Origin: Anaeramoeba flamelloides
Taxonomy: Eukaryota; Metamonada; Anaeramoebidae
Reading direction: 5' to 3'
NCBI GenBank assembly: GCA_027625915.1
Contig: JANTQA010000018.1
Span: 286,501-350,500, forward strand
DNA length: 64,000 bases
Shown here: in pieces, positions 1-10,275 of the stretch
Layout of the letters: every line of letters starts with the position of its first letter
Position numbering within the stretch: position 1 is the first letter of the stretch
Program-made: the position numbers and the translations under genes
Notes under the pieces: model-generated
Seen by the model: the letters and a program-made list of their open reading frames with translations, nothing else
Database searches by the model: none
What the model was told of the DNA's origin: nothing

Positions 1-277
1 TGAGAATAGAGAGTTCAAAATAAATTTTTTTGGGGATAAAAAAACTTCAAAAAATACAAAAATAAATTTGATAAATATCAAATCTAACAACAAAAAAAAC
101 ATCAACAATTGGAAATGTATTTAGGTTTTTCAGAAATTCAAAGAATTATGTAAAATATTCGATTGTACCCACTTCTTTTAAATTTTAGAAGAGTACTGTT
201 AGTTTTTTTTTAATTTGAGTATATGAGGAGAATCTTTGATTTATACTCTATTCTTGTGAATTCTGAAAAATTATACT

Positions 278-473
278 ACAGTAAGTTTCACTTTTAAGAA
301 ACAAACTTAAAACGAAATTTAAGTCACAGAAAAATCTCAAATTAAGGCACAAAATTGAAATTCTATCAAAATAATTTGTAATATCAAATAAAATTCCAAA
401 TTTTGTACTTTAATTTGATATTTTTCGGTTCCTTAAATTTCATTGAAAGTTTGTGTCTTAAAAGTAAAACTGG
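278..473. mobile_element. Palindromic MITE family PAL1, copy A
   Basis: Imperfect inverted repeat, about 196 bp. The left arm begins ACAGTAAGTTTCACTTTTAAG and the right arm ends CTTAAAAGTAAAACTGGCT, and the arms pair over most of their length with an AT-rich centre. The consensus of six copies in this window starts TA-CAGTCAGTTYCACTTTTAAGG and ends with its complement plus TA. That suggests a Tc1/mariner-type MITE with TA target duplication. This copy is one of the more diverged. Confidence 0.75.
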
Positions 474-975
474 CTTTAAGGATTTATCTATTTCACAAAT
501 TAATAAAACAATATGGTTAGTCTTTCTTGATTCTTCTAGAATATTTGTAAAATCAATAAATTTTCTTTATGTTTTCTTGGGTTTTCTGTTTATTTGTAAA
601 ATTGATAGATTTTCGTTAGGTTTTTTTTAATTTTAGTAATAAACCGAAAATTTATTAAAATTTTCGGTTTATTTCAAAAACTCAAAAAAACCTAGAACAC
701 TTCACAGATAAAACAGAAAACCTAAAAAAAAGAGCAGTTAGGTTTTTGATAATTTAAAAGAATTGAATACAATCTTTGGTTTTACATAATTCCACCGAAT
801 TTAAGAAAACCTAGGAACTTGGATGCACTCTTACACACTTGGCGGTACGCGACTACAACTATAAAAAACATTTAAAAATCATTACTTTCCAGAATAATTT
901 TAATAATCAGTCATGTTGTCAAGTACAGTTAAGTGCCTAGGTTTTCTTGAGTTTTTCTGTTTTATTTATAAAATC

Positions 976-1175
976 TACAGTCAGTTTCAAATTTAAGGCA
1001 CAAACTTTGAACGAAATTTAAAGTACAAAAAAATCTCAAATTAAGGCACAAAATTTGGATTTTTTTTTCTTTACAAATTATTTTACTACAATCTGAATTT
1101 TATGCCTTAATTTGAGATTTTTATTGTGTCTTAAATTTCGTTAAAAGTTTGTGCCTTAACAGTGGAACTGACTAT
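976..1175. mobile_element. Palindromic MITE family PAL1, copy B
   Basis: About 200 bp and nearly palindromic. The left end is TACAGTCAGTTTC followed by AAGGCACAAACTTTGAACG. The right end is TTTGTGCCTTAACAGTGG followed by AACTGACTATA. Several 20-30 base blocks (AAATCTCAAATTAAGGCAC and its complement) pair exactly. No coding capacity. Confidence 0.8.
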
Positions 1176-1389
1176 ATCAATTTTACAAATTAACAGAAAA
1201 ATCAATAAAACCTAATTAAAAATTTCCGATATTTTTTTTTAATTTGTGATAATAAACAGAAAATTAAATATATTTTCATTTTCTTTCTCAAATTAAAAAA
1301 ACTTAATAACTGTTTTCGAGAATTCAAAATAATTGTGTAAAACAAAAGATTTCACCTCTATTCTTTACAAACCTGGGAATCATAATTAC

Positions 1390-1640
1390 AAAAGATATTT
1401 AAAATGGAAGGGCTTCAATTCAATTTTCAAACCCAGAGTTTTTTCAATATTATTTAAAAAGATACTCCTATGTTATAAACAAAGATAAATCATAAATTAG
1501 CAAATTATGCAAAAAAAAAATCAAAAGAATTAGATATCATTGAAGATTTGGATCAATTTTTTATGCAAATACCCAGCTGATGAAAATATTCTAAAACTTT
1601 GGATATCCGTATTTAAAAAAGAATTAATATATCTTTAGTC
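1390..1640 (+). pseudogene. Decayed fragment of an unidentified gene (paralogue of the 5.05-6.11 kb fragment)
   Basis: Two short coding-like stretches survive. About 1512-1576 reads SKELDIIEDLDQFF, and about 1577-1640 reads ADENILKLWISVFKKELIYL in another frame. The same wording recurs at 5.18-5.24 kb (KDIIQDLDQF) and about 5.94 kb (IWISEFYKNNKKI), so both loci derive from one protein-coding ancestor. Upstream, 1400-1490 also aligns loosely by eye with 5.05-5.15 kb. I do not recognise the family. A short motif of two CxxC-like cysteines sits in the second copy only. The fragment is bounded by palindromic elements. Confidence 0.45.
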
Positions 1641-1833
1641 GTTCTCACTTTTAAGGAACAAACTTGGAATGAAAATTAAGACAAACAAAAAATCCCAAAT
1701 TCAGGAACATTTATAGAATTATTTTTTACACACATTATTTTTCTAGTATCTGAATATTGTTTCTTTCCTTTAGAATTTTTCTTGTGTCTTAATTTCTTTC
1801 AAAGTTTATACGTTAAAAGTGGAACTTACTGTA
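1635..1833. mobile_element. Palindromic MITE family PAL1, copy C
   Basis: About 199 bp. Left end TTTAGTCGTTCTCACTTTT, right end AAAAGTGGAACTTACTGTA. Internal complementary blocks match the other PAL1 copies, with more substitutions than copies B and E. Non-coding. Confidence 0.7.
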
Positions 1834-1899
1834 TTTATTCTAGACATTTTCTCTATTATCACGATTTGATCAAAAATAACCGTGATTATTGAAACTTTA

Positions 1900-2085
1900 T
1901 CATGGCTTAAGAGGCTAGTCTCAATTATTTTTTTTTTTTTTTTGACCAATTTCTAAATAAGGATTCCTTATCTAGAATTATGTTTAATATTGAAAATAAA
2001 CATGGTTTTACAAATTTTAGTAATTGTCAAAAAATGTTCTCCAAATCTATTAAATTTGGGTAAAAAATATAATATAGATTAGTAT
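1900..2085. mobile_element. Short relative of the 37-kb TTAA-flanked element
   Basis: The left part (CTTAAGAGGCTAGTCTCAAT, then a T run and GACCAATTTCTAAATAAGG) matches the left end of the element at 37064-38003. The stretch CTATTAAATTTGGGTAAAAA at about 2047 matches that element's right end. The 0.8-kb interior of the longer copy is absent, so this looks like an internally deleted derivative or a shorter family member. The exact right terminus is unclear. Confidence 0.5.
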
Positions 2086-2363
2086 TTTAACAAAGATCTC
2101 GCCAAATCCTCTAGTGCTCATTGGAATAAAGATCCTATTCACAAGTTCTACATTTTGTTATTATTGAAAAAGTCGTGATTACACACAAGAGTACTTTCCC
2201 CCTTAAATTAATTGAAAGGCCATTTAAGAGTAAAATGATAGATTTCACAATTCCTCAAAGGTAATACATAAATTTTTTTTCTGGTTGTACAAATCAAAAA
2301 CAAAAAATTGATAAGTAAAAATTGAAATAAAATTTCGTCTTATGAAGCTTATAAGAGAAAAAA

Positions 2364-3777
2364 ATGAAAACAAACAATTCGATGACCAGAGTACATTTGT
2401 TAGGAATCAATTTTCGAAAAAAAGAAACCATTTTTGTCTTTTTGGCTTTTCTATTCAAAACAACTAGAATGAATGAAAAAAAAAAAGTCATAAAATACTC
2501 ACGAAAAGAAGAAAAAGAAACAGCTGAACTGATCATGAAACAAAATAAAGAACTTGTACCAGGAGATTATTGGTGTCTAATTGAAATTAATTGGTTTTTA
2601 TCCTGGCAGAAATATATTGAACAAGATTTTTTATTACAAGAGAAAGATTTAAAATACCCAAGGCCAGGCAAAATCGATAATTCTTCTTTATTCGTGAAGG
2701 GAAATGTTAAAAGAACTCTAGTTAGAGGAGAAGACTTTCTCCTGATTCATCTTTTGCTTTGGGAATACTTTCATTCAATGTAAACTTTCTTTTCTTCCTT
2801 TCCTACGAAACAAATAAACAAAAAACAGATTTGGCTTTGAAATCTTTTCTTTTTTTTTACTATTTTTGTTTTTCTTTTCTTTGGTTTGTGATTTTCTTTT
2901 TTTTATTTTCAATATTTGTTTAAAATTGTTTTTTTTTTTCTGAAACACAAAAAACAAAACAACAAAAAACACAATTAATAAAAAAAACTATTAAAAAAAA
3001 AATAAAACAAAACCATTAAATCAACAATTTAAAAAAAAAAGTTATGGAGGAGAACCATTAACTAAAAGAAAAGTTCTTGAACTTGGTAAAAACAAAGAAA
3101 AATTAATTGTAGTCCATCAAAAAGTATTTTATTTATATTCGAAACAAAACGGGAAAGTCAAAAAGAGAGCCACAATTAGGCTAGTTGTCAATTGCACAAT
3201 CGAAGACATTGTTGATCTTATCGAAAGATTTTTCAGTATTAAAAAAAAAAACATACTCAAATTGTTTTTACTGAATAAGGACTTTGAGAAAGTGGAGGAG
3301 TTAGATAATCTTGATCAGACAATTTATGAGTCAAACCTAAAAGATGAAGATAAAATTTTGTGGGAGGCTGAAAAAAAAAAAATGAAAAATAAACCAAAAA
3401 AACAAATTTTTTTTAGAAACTATCTAAATAATTACGATAAACTTGAAGAAGAAGAAGAAGTAGAAAAAGAAGTAGAAAAAGAAGAAGAAGAAGAAGAAGA
3501 AGTAGAAAAAGAAGAAGAAGAAGTAGAAAAAGAAGTAGAAAAAGAAAAAGAAGAAGTAAAAGAAGAAGAAAAAGTAGAAAAAGAAGAAGAAGAAAAAAAA
3601 GAAGAAAAAGAAGAAGAGGAAGAAGAAGAGGAAGAATTAATTAGTAATGAAAATGTTATTGGTGAACAATCTGGAAGATTCTCAAAAGAAGAAGAAGAAG
3701 AAGAAGAAGAAGGTAAAATAATTACTTTAATTTTTTTGAGACAGTCCTTTAAAAAAGTGATTACTAATTTTATATGA
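2364..3777 (+). CDS. DUSP-Ubl protein, USP-type deubiquitinase N-terminal half with acidic tail
   Basis: Two exons, 2364-2779 and 3042-3777, give about 383 residues. The start could instead be the ATG at 2469, which I slightly favour because it removes a hydrophobic, poorly DUSP-like leader. Exon 1 encodes a DUSP domain: LVPGDYWCLIEINWFLSW, then YPRPGKIDNSSLF, then LVRGEDFLLIHLLLWEYF. After splicing it continues YGGEPLTKRKVLELG, as DUSP domains of the USP4/USP15 family do. Exon 2 then has a Ubl-like region (LIVVHQKVFYLY through FEKVEELDNLDQTIYES) and a tail of Glu/Lys runs (3448-3720, GAA/GTA/AAA codons). In the family these modules precede a cysteine-protease USP domain. None is visible within several kb downstream, so this is either a non-catalytic ubiquitin-pathway adaptor or a truncated USP gene. 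A GTAAAA after the last Glu run (about 3714) could be a donor to an unseen exon. Confidence 0.72.
2780..3041 (+). other. Intron of the DUSP-Ubl gene
   Basis: Donor GTAAAC at 2780; acceptor is an A-rich run ending AAAAAAAAAAG at 3041. Splicing joins phase-matched codons (AT|T) and restores the conserved W-Y-G-G-E-P-L junction of the DUSP domain. Unspliced, the frame stops at once (ATG TAA). The intron is T-rich then A-rich, 262 bp. Confidence 0.7.
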
Positions 3778-4111
3778 TTTGATAAGAATTAAGGATTGTT
3801 CAGATTCCAAGGTCAGTGGATACTCTTTTTAAGTGTATAAACATAATTATTGGTTTAAAAGAAAGTTGACTCAAGGGATCTTGTTAAAATTGAAAATTTA
3901 GGTTTTTTTTTGAGAATTTTCAGTTTAAAAAACCATTTTTGGTACATATTTAACATCTTTGTCATTTTTAACTGTAGTTCATTCAACGGTGCTTCAAAAG
4001 ATAGAATCCATCCCCTTCCCCTTTCTAATGTTTTGAACTTCGATTCTTAGTTGTTGAATTTTTAATTTTGCAATTAATTTTGTTTAATGAGATCTTTAAA
4101 GTAATACAGAT

Positions 4112-4229
4112 GTTTCAACTCAGGTGTGAATCGCACTCATTCGTTGAATGGTTGGGAAACCTTTCAAGTCAATTTAAAATGTTTCCCGACCATGCAGCGA
4201 ATGAGTGCGATTCACACCTGAGTTGAAAC
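4112..4229. repeat. Strong GC-richer hairpin, 49-bp arms
   Basis: The left arm 4112-4160 (starts GTTTCAACTCAGGTGTGAAT) and right arm 4181-4229 (ends ATTCACACCTGAGTTGAAAC) pair with about 3 mismatches in 49 positions around a 20-bp loop. Base composition is clearly higher in G+C than its surroundings. Sequence resembling the outer arm (TTTCAACTCATATGTGAATC) recurs at about 34890 and 48725, so it may be the terminus of a mobile family. A structured RNA cannot be excluded. Confidence 0.7.
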
Positions 4230-4270
4230 GGCTCTAAAGATTTTGTTTGATTGGTGTATTTTCAATCTTT

Positions 4271-4340
4271 TTGAGGAAAGGTTTCCCCTTTTACACTCCC
4301 CACGCCGAAACGTGTACAAAAGGAAAAGGCAATTCCTCAA
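4271..4340. repeat. Small inverted repeat with GC-richer loop
   Basis: TTGAGGAAAGGTTTCCCCTT (4271) pairs imperfectly with AAGGAAAAGGCAATTCCTCAA (ending 4340). The inner TTTTACAC / GTGTACAAAA flank a loop containing CCCCACGCCGAAAC. It lies 40 bp downstream of the larger hairpin, and the two may be parts of one element. Confidence 0.45.
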
Positions 4341-5049
4341 TTTTAATAACCAAGGTATTTTTTTAAAAAAAATTCCAAAAGAAAACAAGTAAAAATTACA
4401 TAGTGCTTTTTTTTATTTAGTTTTTTTTTTCAATTTCATGATGGTCAATAAACACATTCTCTTTTTCCTTTGTTTTTAGGATGTTGTGTATTTGAGTTAA
4501 TTTGAAGCTTGTTACCAATAAACGTACAAATAGTTAGAAATTTTGAGAATGTATTGCGAACTATTTGGTGGTGATTTGTGTTTCTTTGTGTCAGTCTTTT
4601 ATGAACTGACTTTTGAAAGAACCAGTATTTATTTCTAATTCCATTCAAAACCTAAAAATTTCCATTCTTCTTTTGGTAGTAAATTGTATATTGACAATGC
4701 TGGTTTAGATTGGAAATATAAAAGCTTGGGTGTTCAAAATAAAGGGATCTTTCGAATTTGGAAATAGAATTTTAACTATTAGTTTTTTTTTAATCCAAAC
4801 CAAAGAAATTTGAAATCAAAACGTGTTTTACCGTTTTTGAAGTTAGTTTAAAAATCCCTTACCCTATTTAACAAAATGAAAAAAAAAAATTGTTTCCAAA
4901 TCCAAAATAAAAAAAAAAATTGATAATCCAAAATATTAAAAAATTTAAAAAGTTTTTGCACAAATAAAAAAAAATAAAAAAATTTCTTTTACTATTTTAA
5001 GCATTGGAATCAAAGTGTTGAGTGAAAATATTATACAAACTGTCAAGAT

Positions 5050-6110
5050 CCTTTTCAAATAACAAAAATATTTAAAAAAAGGAAAGCTTCAATAAAAATT
5101 CTAAAATTTCGAAATTTTACTAATTATTTAAATAGGTAAACCAATGTAACAAGCAAAAATAAAAATAAAAATTGTGATTTATGTAAAGAAAAGTTAAATA
5201 AAGATATCATACAAGACTTGGATCAATTTTTGTGGGGCCGTTTCGTTAAGTGTTATCAAATGCCATCAAGTGTCTTAGAGTGTTTTAGAGTGCCTATGTT
5301 TTCCAGAATTCAAAAGAAAGGAGAAAAATCATAGATTTTACTTAATTCTTTTCAATTCTGGAAAACCTAACTGTATTTTTTTTTTTTTAATTTTCGAAAT
5401 TTAAGAAAATTAAATAAATTTTCAGTTTACTGTTGAGAGAAAAATGTTGGACACAGCAAAATGGTTGGACAGCAATTTTAATTGGGAACATTACTGAAAA
5501 TGATTTTTAATTTCAATCGTCTGTGAAATAACTATAGAAAAAAACAATAATCTACTTATTAGAATAACGATTAATGTAATTCTACTTTTTCAAAAGCTTA
5601 TCTCTTATAATCTAAAGCAAGTTTAAAAATTACCATTTTCATGTTTAATAGTATACTTTACTACAACTTGGATTTTTGTTAAAATAGCATGATCTACTTT
5701 AGTTATGAACCATTCAAATGAGTATTCTACACACGCCACAGATTAATGAACTTGTAACACCTTCAAACCTGGATTTATATAAAATTCACCTAGTTATCAA
5801 TATTATTTGATTTTCAATTTTACTAATTTTCCCAATTAAAAATGGTGTCCAACCATTTTTCTGTGTCAAACATTTTTCTCTCAACAGTTATTCCAAAAAT
5901 TGAAAAATAACTAACGACTTCGGGTCTATGAAAAAAATCGAAAAATCTGGATATCTGAATTTTATAAAAATAATAAAAAAATTAATAATATCTCTGATAT
6001 TATTAATAAAAAGAATTCATCAAGTATATTATCATTAGTAAGTGATAATAAAAATTGTGATTCTTTAATAAAATTTCTAAAAAAAGGTTTAGAAATTAGG
6101 GTAGTGCTGT
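5050..6110 (+). pseudogene. Decayed gene split by a TIR element (same family as 1390-1640)
   Basis: The left part, about 5157-5235, reads NCDLCKEKLNKDIIQDLDQF, with two cysteines spaced C-x2-C. The right part, about 5945-6105, reads IWISEFYKNNKKINNISD, then IINKKNSSSILSLVSDNKN, then CDSLIKFLKKGLEIR, an open stretch of over 50 codons. Between them sit hairpin sequence (5235-5420) and the TIR element 5430-5888. The order matches the fragment at 1390-1640, where LDQF is followed closely by LWIS. Family not recognised. Coding-like composition and recurrence support gene ancestry. Confidence 0.45.
5430..5888. mobile_element. TIR element (MITE-like), about 60-bp terminal inverted repeats
   Basis: The left end (CTGTTGAGAGAAAAATGTTG from 5430) and right end (CATTTTTCTCTCAACAGT to 5888) are inverted over about 60 bp, including TGGACACAGCAAAATGGTTG versus CAACCATTTTTCTGTGTC. 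TA precedes the left terminus. The interior of about 340 bp has no reading frame. It looks like a Tc1/mariner-type non-autonomous element and separates two pieces of a decayed gene. Confidence 0.75.
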
Positions 6111-6179
6111 CAAGTCGTGTAGAGTTCCGTAGAGTGGGGGGAAATACATAAGTTTTTCTAAATTTTTGAAATAAAAAAA

Positions 6180-6540
6180 ACCTAACAACAGTTTTCTTGA
6201 GGTTTTTTTGTTTTATTTGTAAAGTGTTCTAGGTTTTTTTGAGGTTTTCTATTTTATTTGTGAAGTGTTCTAGGTTTTTTTTACTTTAGAAATAAACAGA
6301 AAATTTATTAAAATTTTCGGTGTATTTCTAAAGTAAAAAAAAACCTAACGAAAATCTATTGATTTTCGAAATAAATAGAAAACTCAAAAAAACCTAACAA
6401 AAATCTATTGATTTTCAAAATAAACAGAGAACTCAATAAAACCTAACGACACTTTTCAAGAATTTAGAAGAATTGAGTTAAATATTTTTATTTTTCTTTA
6501 TACTTTTGAATTCTGGAAAACCTAACTAGGGGTTTTTTTA
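6180..6540. repeat. Long compound hairpin of the AGGTTTTTTT family
   Basis: A long inverted repeat centred near 6312. The core AAATAAACAGAAAATTTATT pairs with AATTTTCGGTGTATTT. Outer arms hold two tandem copies of AGGTTTTTTTGAGGTTTTCT-like sequence on the left and two of AAAACTCAAAAAAACCTAAC on the right. It ends with an inner palindrome (TTTCAAGAATTTAGAAGAAT ... TTTTGAATTCTGGAAAACC). Relatives lie at about 500-825, 5265-5375, 12365-12460 and 41560-41730. Confidence 0.65.
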
Positions 6541-7088
6541 CTTTTTGGAAATTAAAAAGGAAATTTCATAAATGTTCTTTTAATTTCTGAAATTAAAAAA
6601 AAAAACTAAGAATATATAGGAGAATAGTAATTTTCTCTCTTCAAAAATAAATAAAATAAAAACTTTATTTAACCATTTTTTATTCAAGTTCTTATCATAT
6701 TTTAAAAAATTAAACGTTCAAACTTGGTAGTAACTTTTTTTAAGAAAAGTTTTGTAAAAGTATCAGATCAACATCAGAGTATTAAATAATGATACATTTA
6801 GTTGGTTAGTATTTAAAAAAATAAAATTTTTCTTAATTATTTTATTGTAACAGGTGGGTAAATCAAGAAAATTTTCAAATTAACAAAAAAAAAAAAACAC
6901 CAAGAAGAAAATTTAGAACACACAAAAGTTTTTTTATATTTGGTGTTCAAAATAAATTATATTCTTTCAAATTTGTCCTTAAAAAAGTAAATTTTCATTT
7001 TTTTTTTACCGGTAATAAACTATTTTTCTAAACAAAGACCTCCAGTTATAATGGATGAATTTCAAAATTTTTAATGGGTTTAATGGAC

Positions 7089-7282
7089 ACAGTCAGTTCT
7101 ACTTTTAAGGCACAAACTGCAACGAAATTTAAGGCACAATAAAAACCTCAAATTAAGGCACAAAATTCAGATTCTAGTAAAATAAATTATAAAAAAAAAT
7201 TACAAAAATATGCCTTTAATTTGAGATTTTTCTGTGCCTTAAATTTCTTTTTTATTTTTTGCCTTAAAAGTGGAACTGACTG
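7089..7282. mobile_element. Palindromic MITE family PAL1, copy D
   Basis: About 194 bp. The left end is ACAGTCAGTTCTACTTTTAAGG and the right end is CCTTAAAAGTGGAACTGACTGC. The interior AACCTCAAATTAAGGCAC pairs with its complement GCCTTTAATTTGAGATTT. Terminal dinucleotides (AC, CA) have drifted from TA. Confidence 0.8.
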
Positions 7283-7320
7283 CATTATAAGAAAAAATTA
7301 TTCTCATAGAATTTCAAAAT

Positions 7321-7352
<32 letters not shown>

Positions 7353-7553
7353 CGATTTTTTTTTCATATATAATTCATTTGTAATTTTTTTTTTTGATTA
7401 CAAGGTCTATAGTCCCAAAGTAAAAAAAATGTTATTCTAATGTTATTGAAACAGTGGAAATGATTGTAGAGAAATCATATTGATTTATATTCGAATTTTA
7501 TTTAATCTTCGAATTGAAGATCAAAATGAATATTGTTGTTTTTCCCAATAATA

Positions 7554-8789
7554 GAGGTTTTGATGATAACATGCTATAATTCACGATAAAGTTACAATCA
7601 TCGCGATAATTTCCATCAAATCTAGATAATATCAGAAAATCACGATATTCAATATTATCGCGATATTCTATAAAATCGCGATAATATTAAAAAATCGTGA
7701 TAAATGCCAAAATATAGCGATTAAAAAGTAATCGCGATATAATAGTTGATGGGTTTTTGGGCTAATTGAGAAATATTTTAACAAAGAAATTTTTTTTGAT
7801 CAAAAAATATATTATGCGACAAAAAGTCATTCTTTGAAAAAACAACAAAAAAGATACTTGATTCAATCAAGGATCAGATCCAAGAGTTTTATTGTGTTAT
7901 CATTTTATTTGGTTGACAAACCTATCGATCCTTTAAGATCAACAACAATAAGAACTAAAGAGAAATAAATATTTTCTCAGTTAAACGTGGTGTTGGAAAT
8001 TGAGCTGAATAAAAAGAGCTTCTAAAACAACCAGCCCTTTGTCCGTTCTTTAAAGAGTGTTTTCTTGGGTTACAATATTTTCATTTTTTCTCAGAAAGCT
8101 AAAAGGAGTTGGATAACTCTTCAGAAGATTTCACAGCATCCTTGCCAAATGATCACCAATTATTAAGATTTTTTATACAATTTTTATCTTCTTCTTCTTC
8201 TTGTTCTTTGAGCATCTTTGTATTGGACAGAAAACACAATTAGAACTTAGAGGTTTTTGTTTGATCGATCACCAATAAGAAGTAAAATTATTTTTTATTC
8301 TTTTTGGCTATTTAAAATTGTGAAGGTAACAACTTTATTTTAGTAAACACATCGATTCTATATTCAAGTGTATTGTTGAAATGGGTAATTATTAGTTTGA
8401 TCATAAAATTCGTTTGAGATTTTATATTTTGATAAAAAAAAAAATGAAAATAAAAAAATTTTTTTTCCACAACAAACCAAACTCATGGCCTTTATAAAAC
8501 TTTTCTGTATTTCAAAACTTTTAAACCATTGAAGATAGTTCATAACCCTTACAAACACTTTCTGGTATTATTAAAGCTGAAAAGTGTTGTAAAAGTATCA
8601 AGGCTTTGTAAAAGTCAAGAGATTTTTTTAAGGTGATTACAAAAAAATAATTTTTCATTTTTTCGCGATAATGTTTAATATCGCGATTTTATGATTTTTC
8701 GTGATAAAGTTGGACTAACCGCGATTTTTTTAATACTATTGCGATTTTATTATGAATATCATGATAATATATGTTATCATCAAAACCTC
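7554..8789. mobile_element. 1.24-kb TIR element with CGCGATA-rich termini
   Basis: The ends GAGGTTTTGATGATAACAT (7554) and ATGTTATCATCAAAACCTC (to 8789) are exact inverted repeats, each flanked by TA. Inside each end is a 150-200 bp zone with many variants of TATCGCGATAT / ATCGTGATAAA. The 0.85-kb core (about 7790-8640) carries no intact gene but resembles blocks at 24.88-25.74, 36.83-37.06, 49.45-49.76 and 51.32-51.83 kb. A Tc1/mariner-like TA-inserting element is the simplest reading. The CGATA repeats could be transposase-binding sites (inference). Confidence 0.7.
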
Positions 8790-10275
8790 TAATGTTCTCA
8801 AAAGAATTTGGTTTTTTTCAATTTTTAAAAAAATCTATTGATTTATTCGTTTTACTACAGAAGGGTATCAACTATTCTATGATGTGTATTATTTTACTTA
8901 ATTTTTATTTGTTCTTCAAAGGTTAACTATATAAAAACTAATTGATATTTGCAAAAAATGTTGGGCTTCTTTGGCTGAAACAAAATTTAGTTAACCTTCA
9001 AAATACTCTTTTCTACAAACTTTTTAAAAGGTAGTGATTATAAGATTTACAAAAAATCAAAGACAAAGAATTTTTTTTCTATTTTTTTGAATGTATCAAT
9101 AACAATAGATGAAGTTGAAGATTTTTTGTTAAAATTTGTAAGAGAAATTTGAAGAAAAAAAAAAGTAAAATAATTTGTTTTGTGAAAAGACCTTGTAATG
9201 AATATTATGGGTTCATATTTTTTTAAAAAAAAAGGTCTAATTTGTTTTTGATGAAAAATTTATGGATTCAATTACCCCCATTTTTCTTTTTTATAAGATA
9301 AAGAAAAAAAATGAAAAAGAAAAAAGAAAAAATGGAAAACAATTAAGTAAAAATATCCTAAATGCAAAGTTTAAGAGGTTGGAAATATCAAAATTTATTT
9401 TTAATTCTAATGTTTTCTCATTAAATATGTATATATTAACTCCAAATATAAAAGACAATCAATCAAAAAAATAAATTTAAAAAAAATTCTGCACTTAAAA
9501 TATTTTCATATAAAGATTAAAGTATTATCAGAAAGATTCAAAAATTATGATTTTTTTCTTTCATTATCATTTTAGGTACTAATGAATTTAAAAAAGATTT
9601 TATTTTGTAGTGAAAATGAATAAAAAATTGATTTTCCTTACTTTAATGAAACATTATTTCAATGAGCCAGTGATTAATTTTCAAATTAAAAAGAGAAAAA
9701 TCTCATTTAGATTTCAAAAAAAAAAAAAATAAAAAAAAAATAAGTGATGATAGACAAAATAACTCTACAATTAAAAGATTTGTGATCTATTTTAAAATAA
9801 TTTTTATTAAAATTATTTTTTATTTTTTTAAATGTTTTTCATAATCAACCCGAATTAAGTTCAAATATTTAAAATATTTTAAAAAGAATTTCTAAATAAT
9901 TGTTTTTTTAAAAAAATTGTTCAGAAATTAAATTTTTTTCCAATAATAATAATAATAATCTCAAAATAGCTAATTTTGATGAAATAAATTATTTTTTCCA
10001 AAAATTTTCAAATGTATATATATATATATATTTATTTATTTTAATTCAATATAAATCAATAATAGGGAATTATTTCACAATATTTATCAAATTAAATCTG
10101 GTGTTAACATTTAAAATATTTACCATGCAATTTCATTCCACCTTACTTTTATCATTTCTTCATCAATTTTTTTACAATTTTTTGTTGCAAATTGAATTTT
10201 ATAAATTTTGATTTTTCTTTCCAATTTTTTTTTTTATATTATTTGTTTATTAAATTATTATTTTTTTTTTTTTAG

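Larger units (their letters stand above)
1..2363. other. Gene-poor, repeat-packed left edge
   Basis: No convincing intact gene lies here. The stretch holds three copies of a roughly 200-bp palindromic element (278-473, 976-1175, 1635-1833), copies of a second hairpin family rich in AGGTTTTTTT/AAAAAAACCT (about 500-825 and 1180-1390), a decayed gene fragment (about 1390-1640) and a short relative of the 37-kb TTAA-type element (about 1900-2085). The short reading frame at 403-630 falls inside palindrome sequence and is not taken as a gene. Confidence 0.7.
3778..10275. other. Gene-free stretch rich in inverted repeats
   Basis: No intact gene. Contents in order: a GC-richer hairpin (4112-4229), a smaller hairpin (4271-4340), decayed gene pieces (5050-5235 and 5905-6110), a 460-bp TIR element between them (5430-5888), a long compound hairpin (6180-6540), PAL1 copy D (7089-7282), a T homopolymer (about 7324-7352), the CGCGATA-rich TIR element (7554-8789), and plain AT-rich sequence with short A/T runs and a (TA)n at about 10014-10030. 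The frames at 4445-4648, 8364-8558 and 9262-9474 show no family features. Confidence 0.6.

Noticed and set aside
830-870. GC-richer patch GGCGGTACGCGACTAC as a possible tRNA
   Set aside because: No cloverleaf arms or T-loop consensus could be formed; no tRNA was found anywhere by eye.
9262-9474. 70-codon Lys-rich frame before the B-box gene
   Set aside because: No domain, poor codon use, and no splice path to the B-box exon that I can support.
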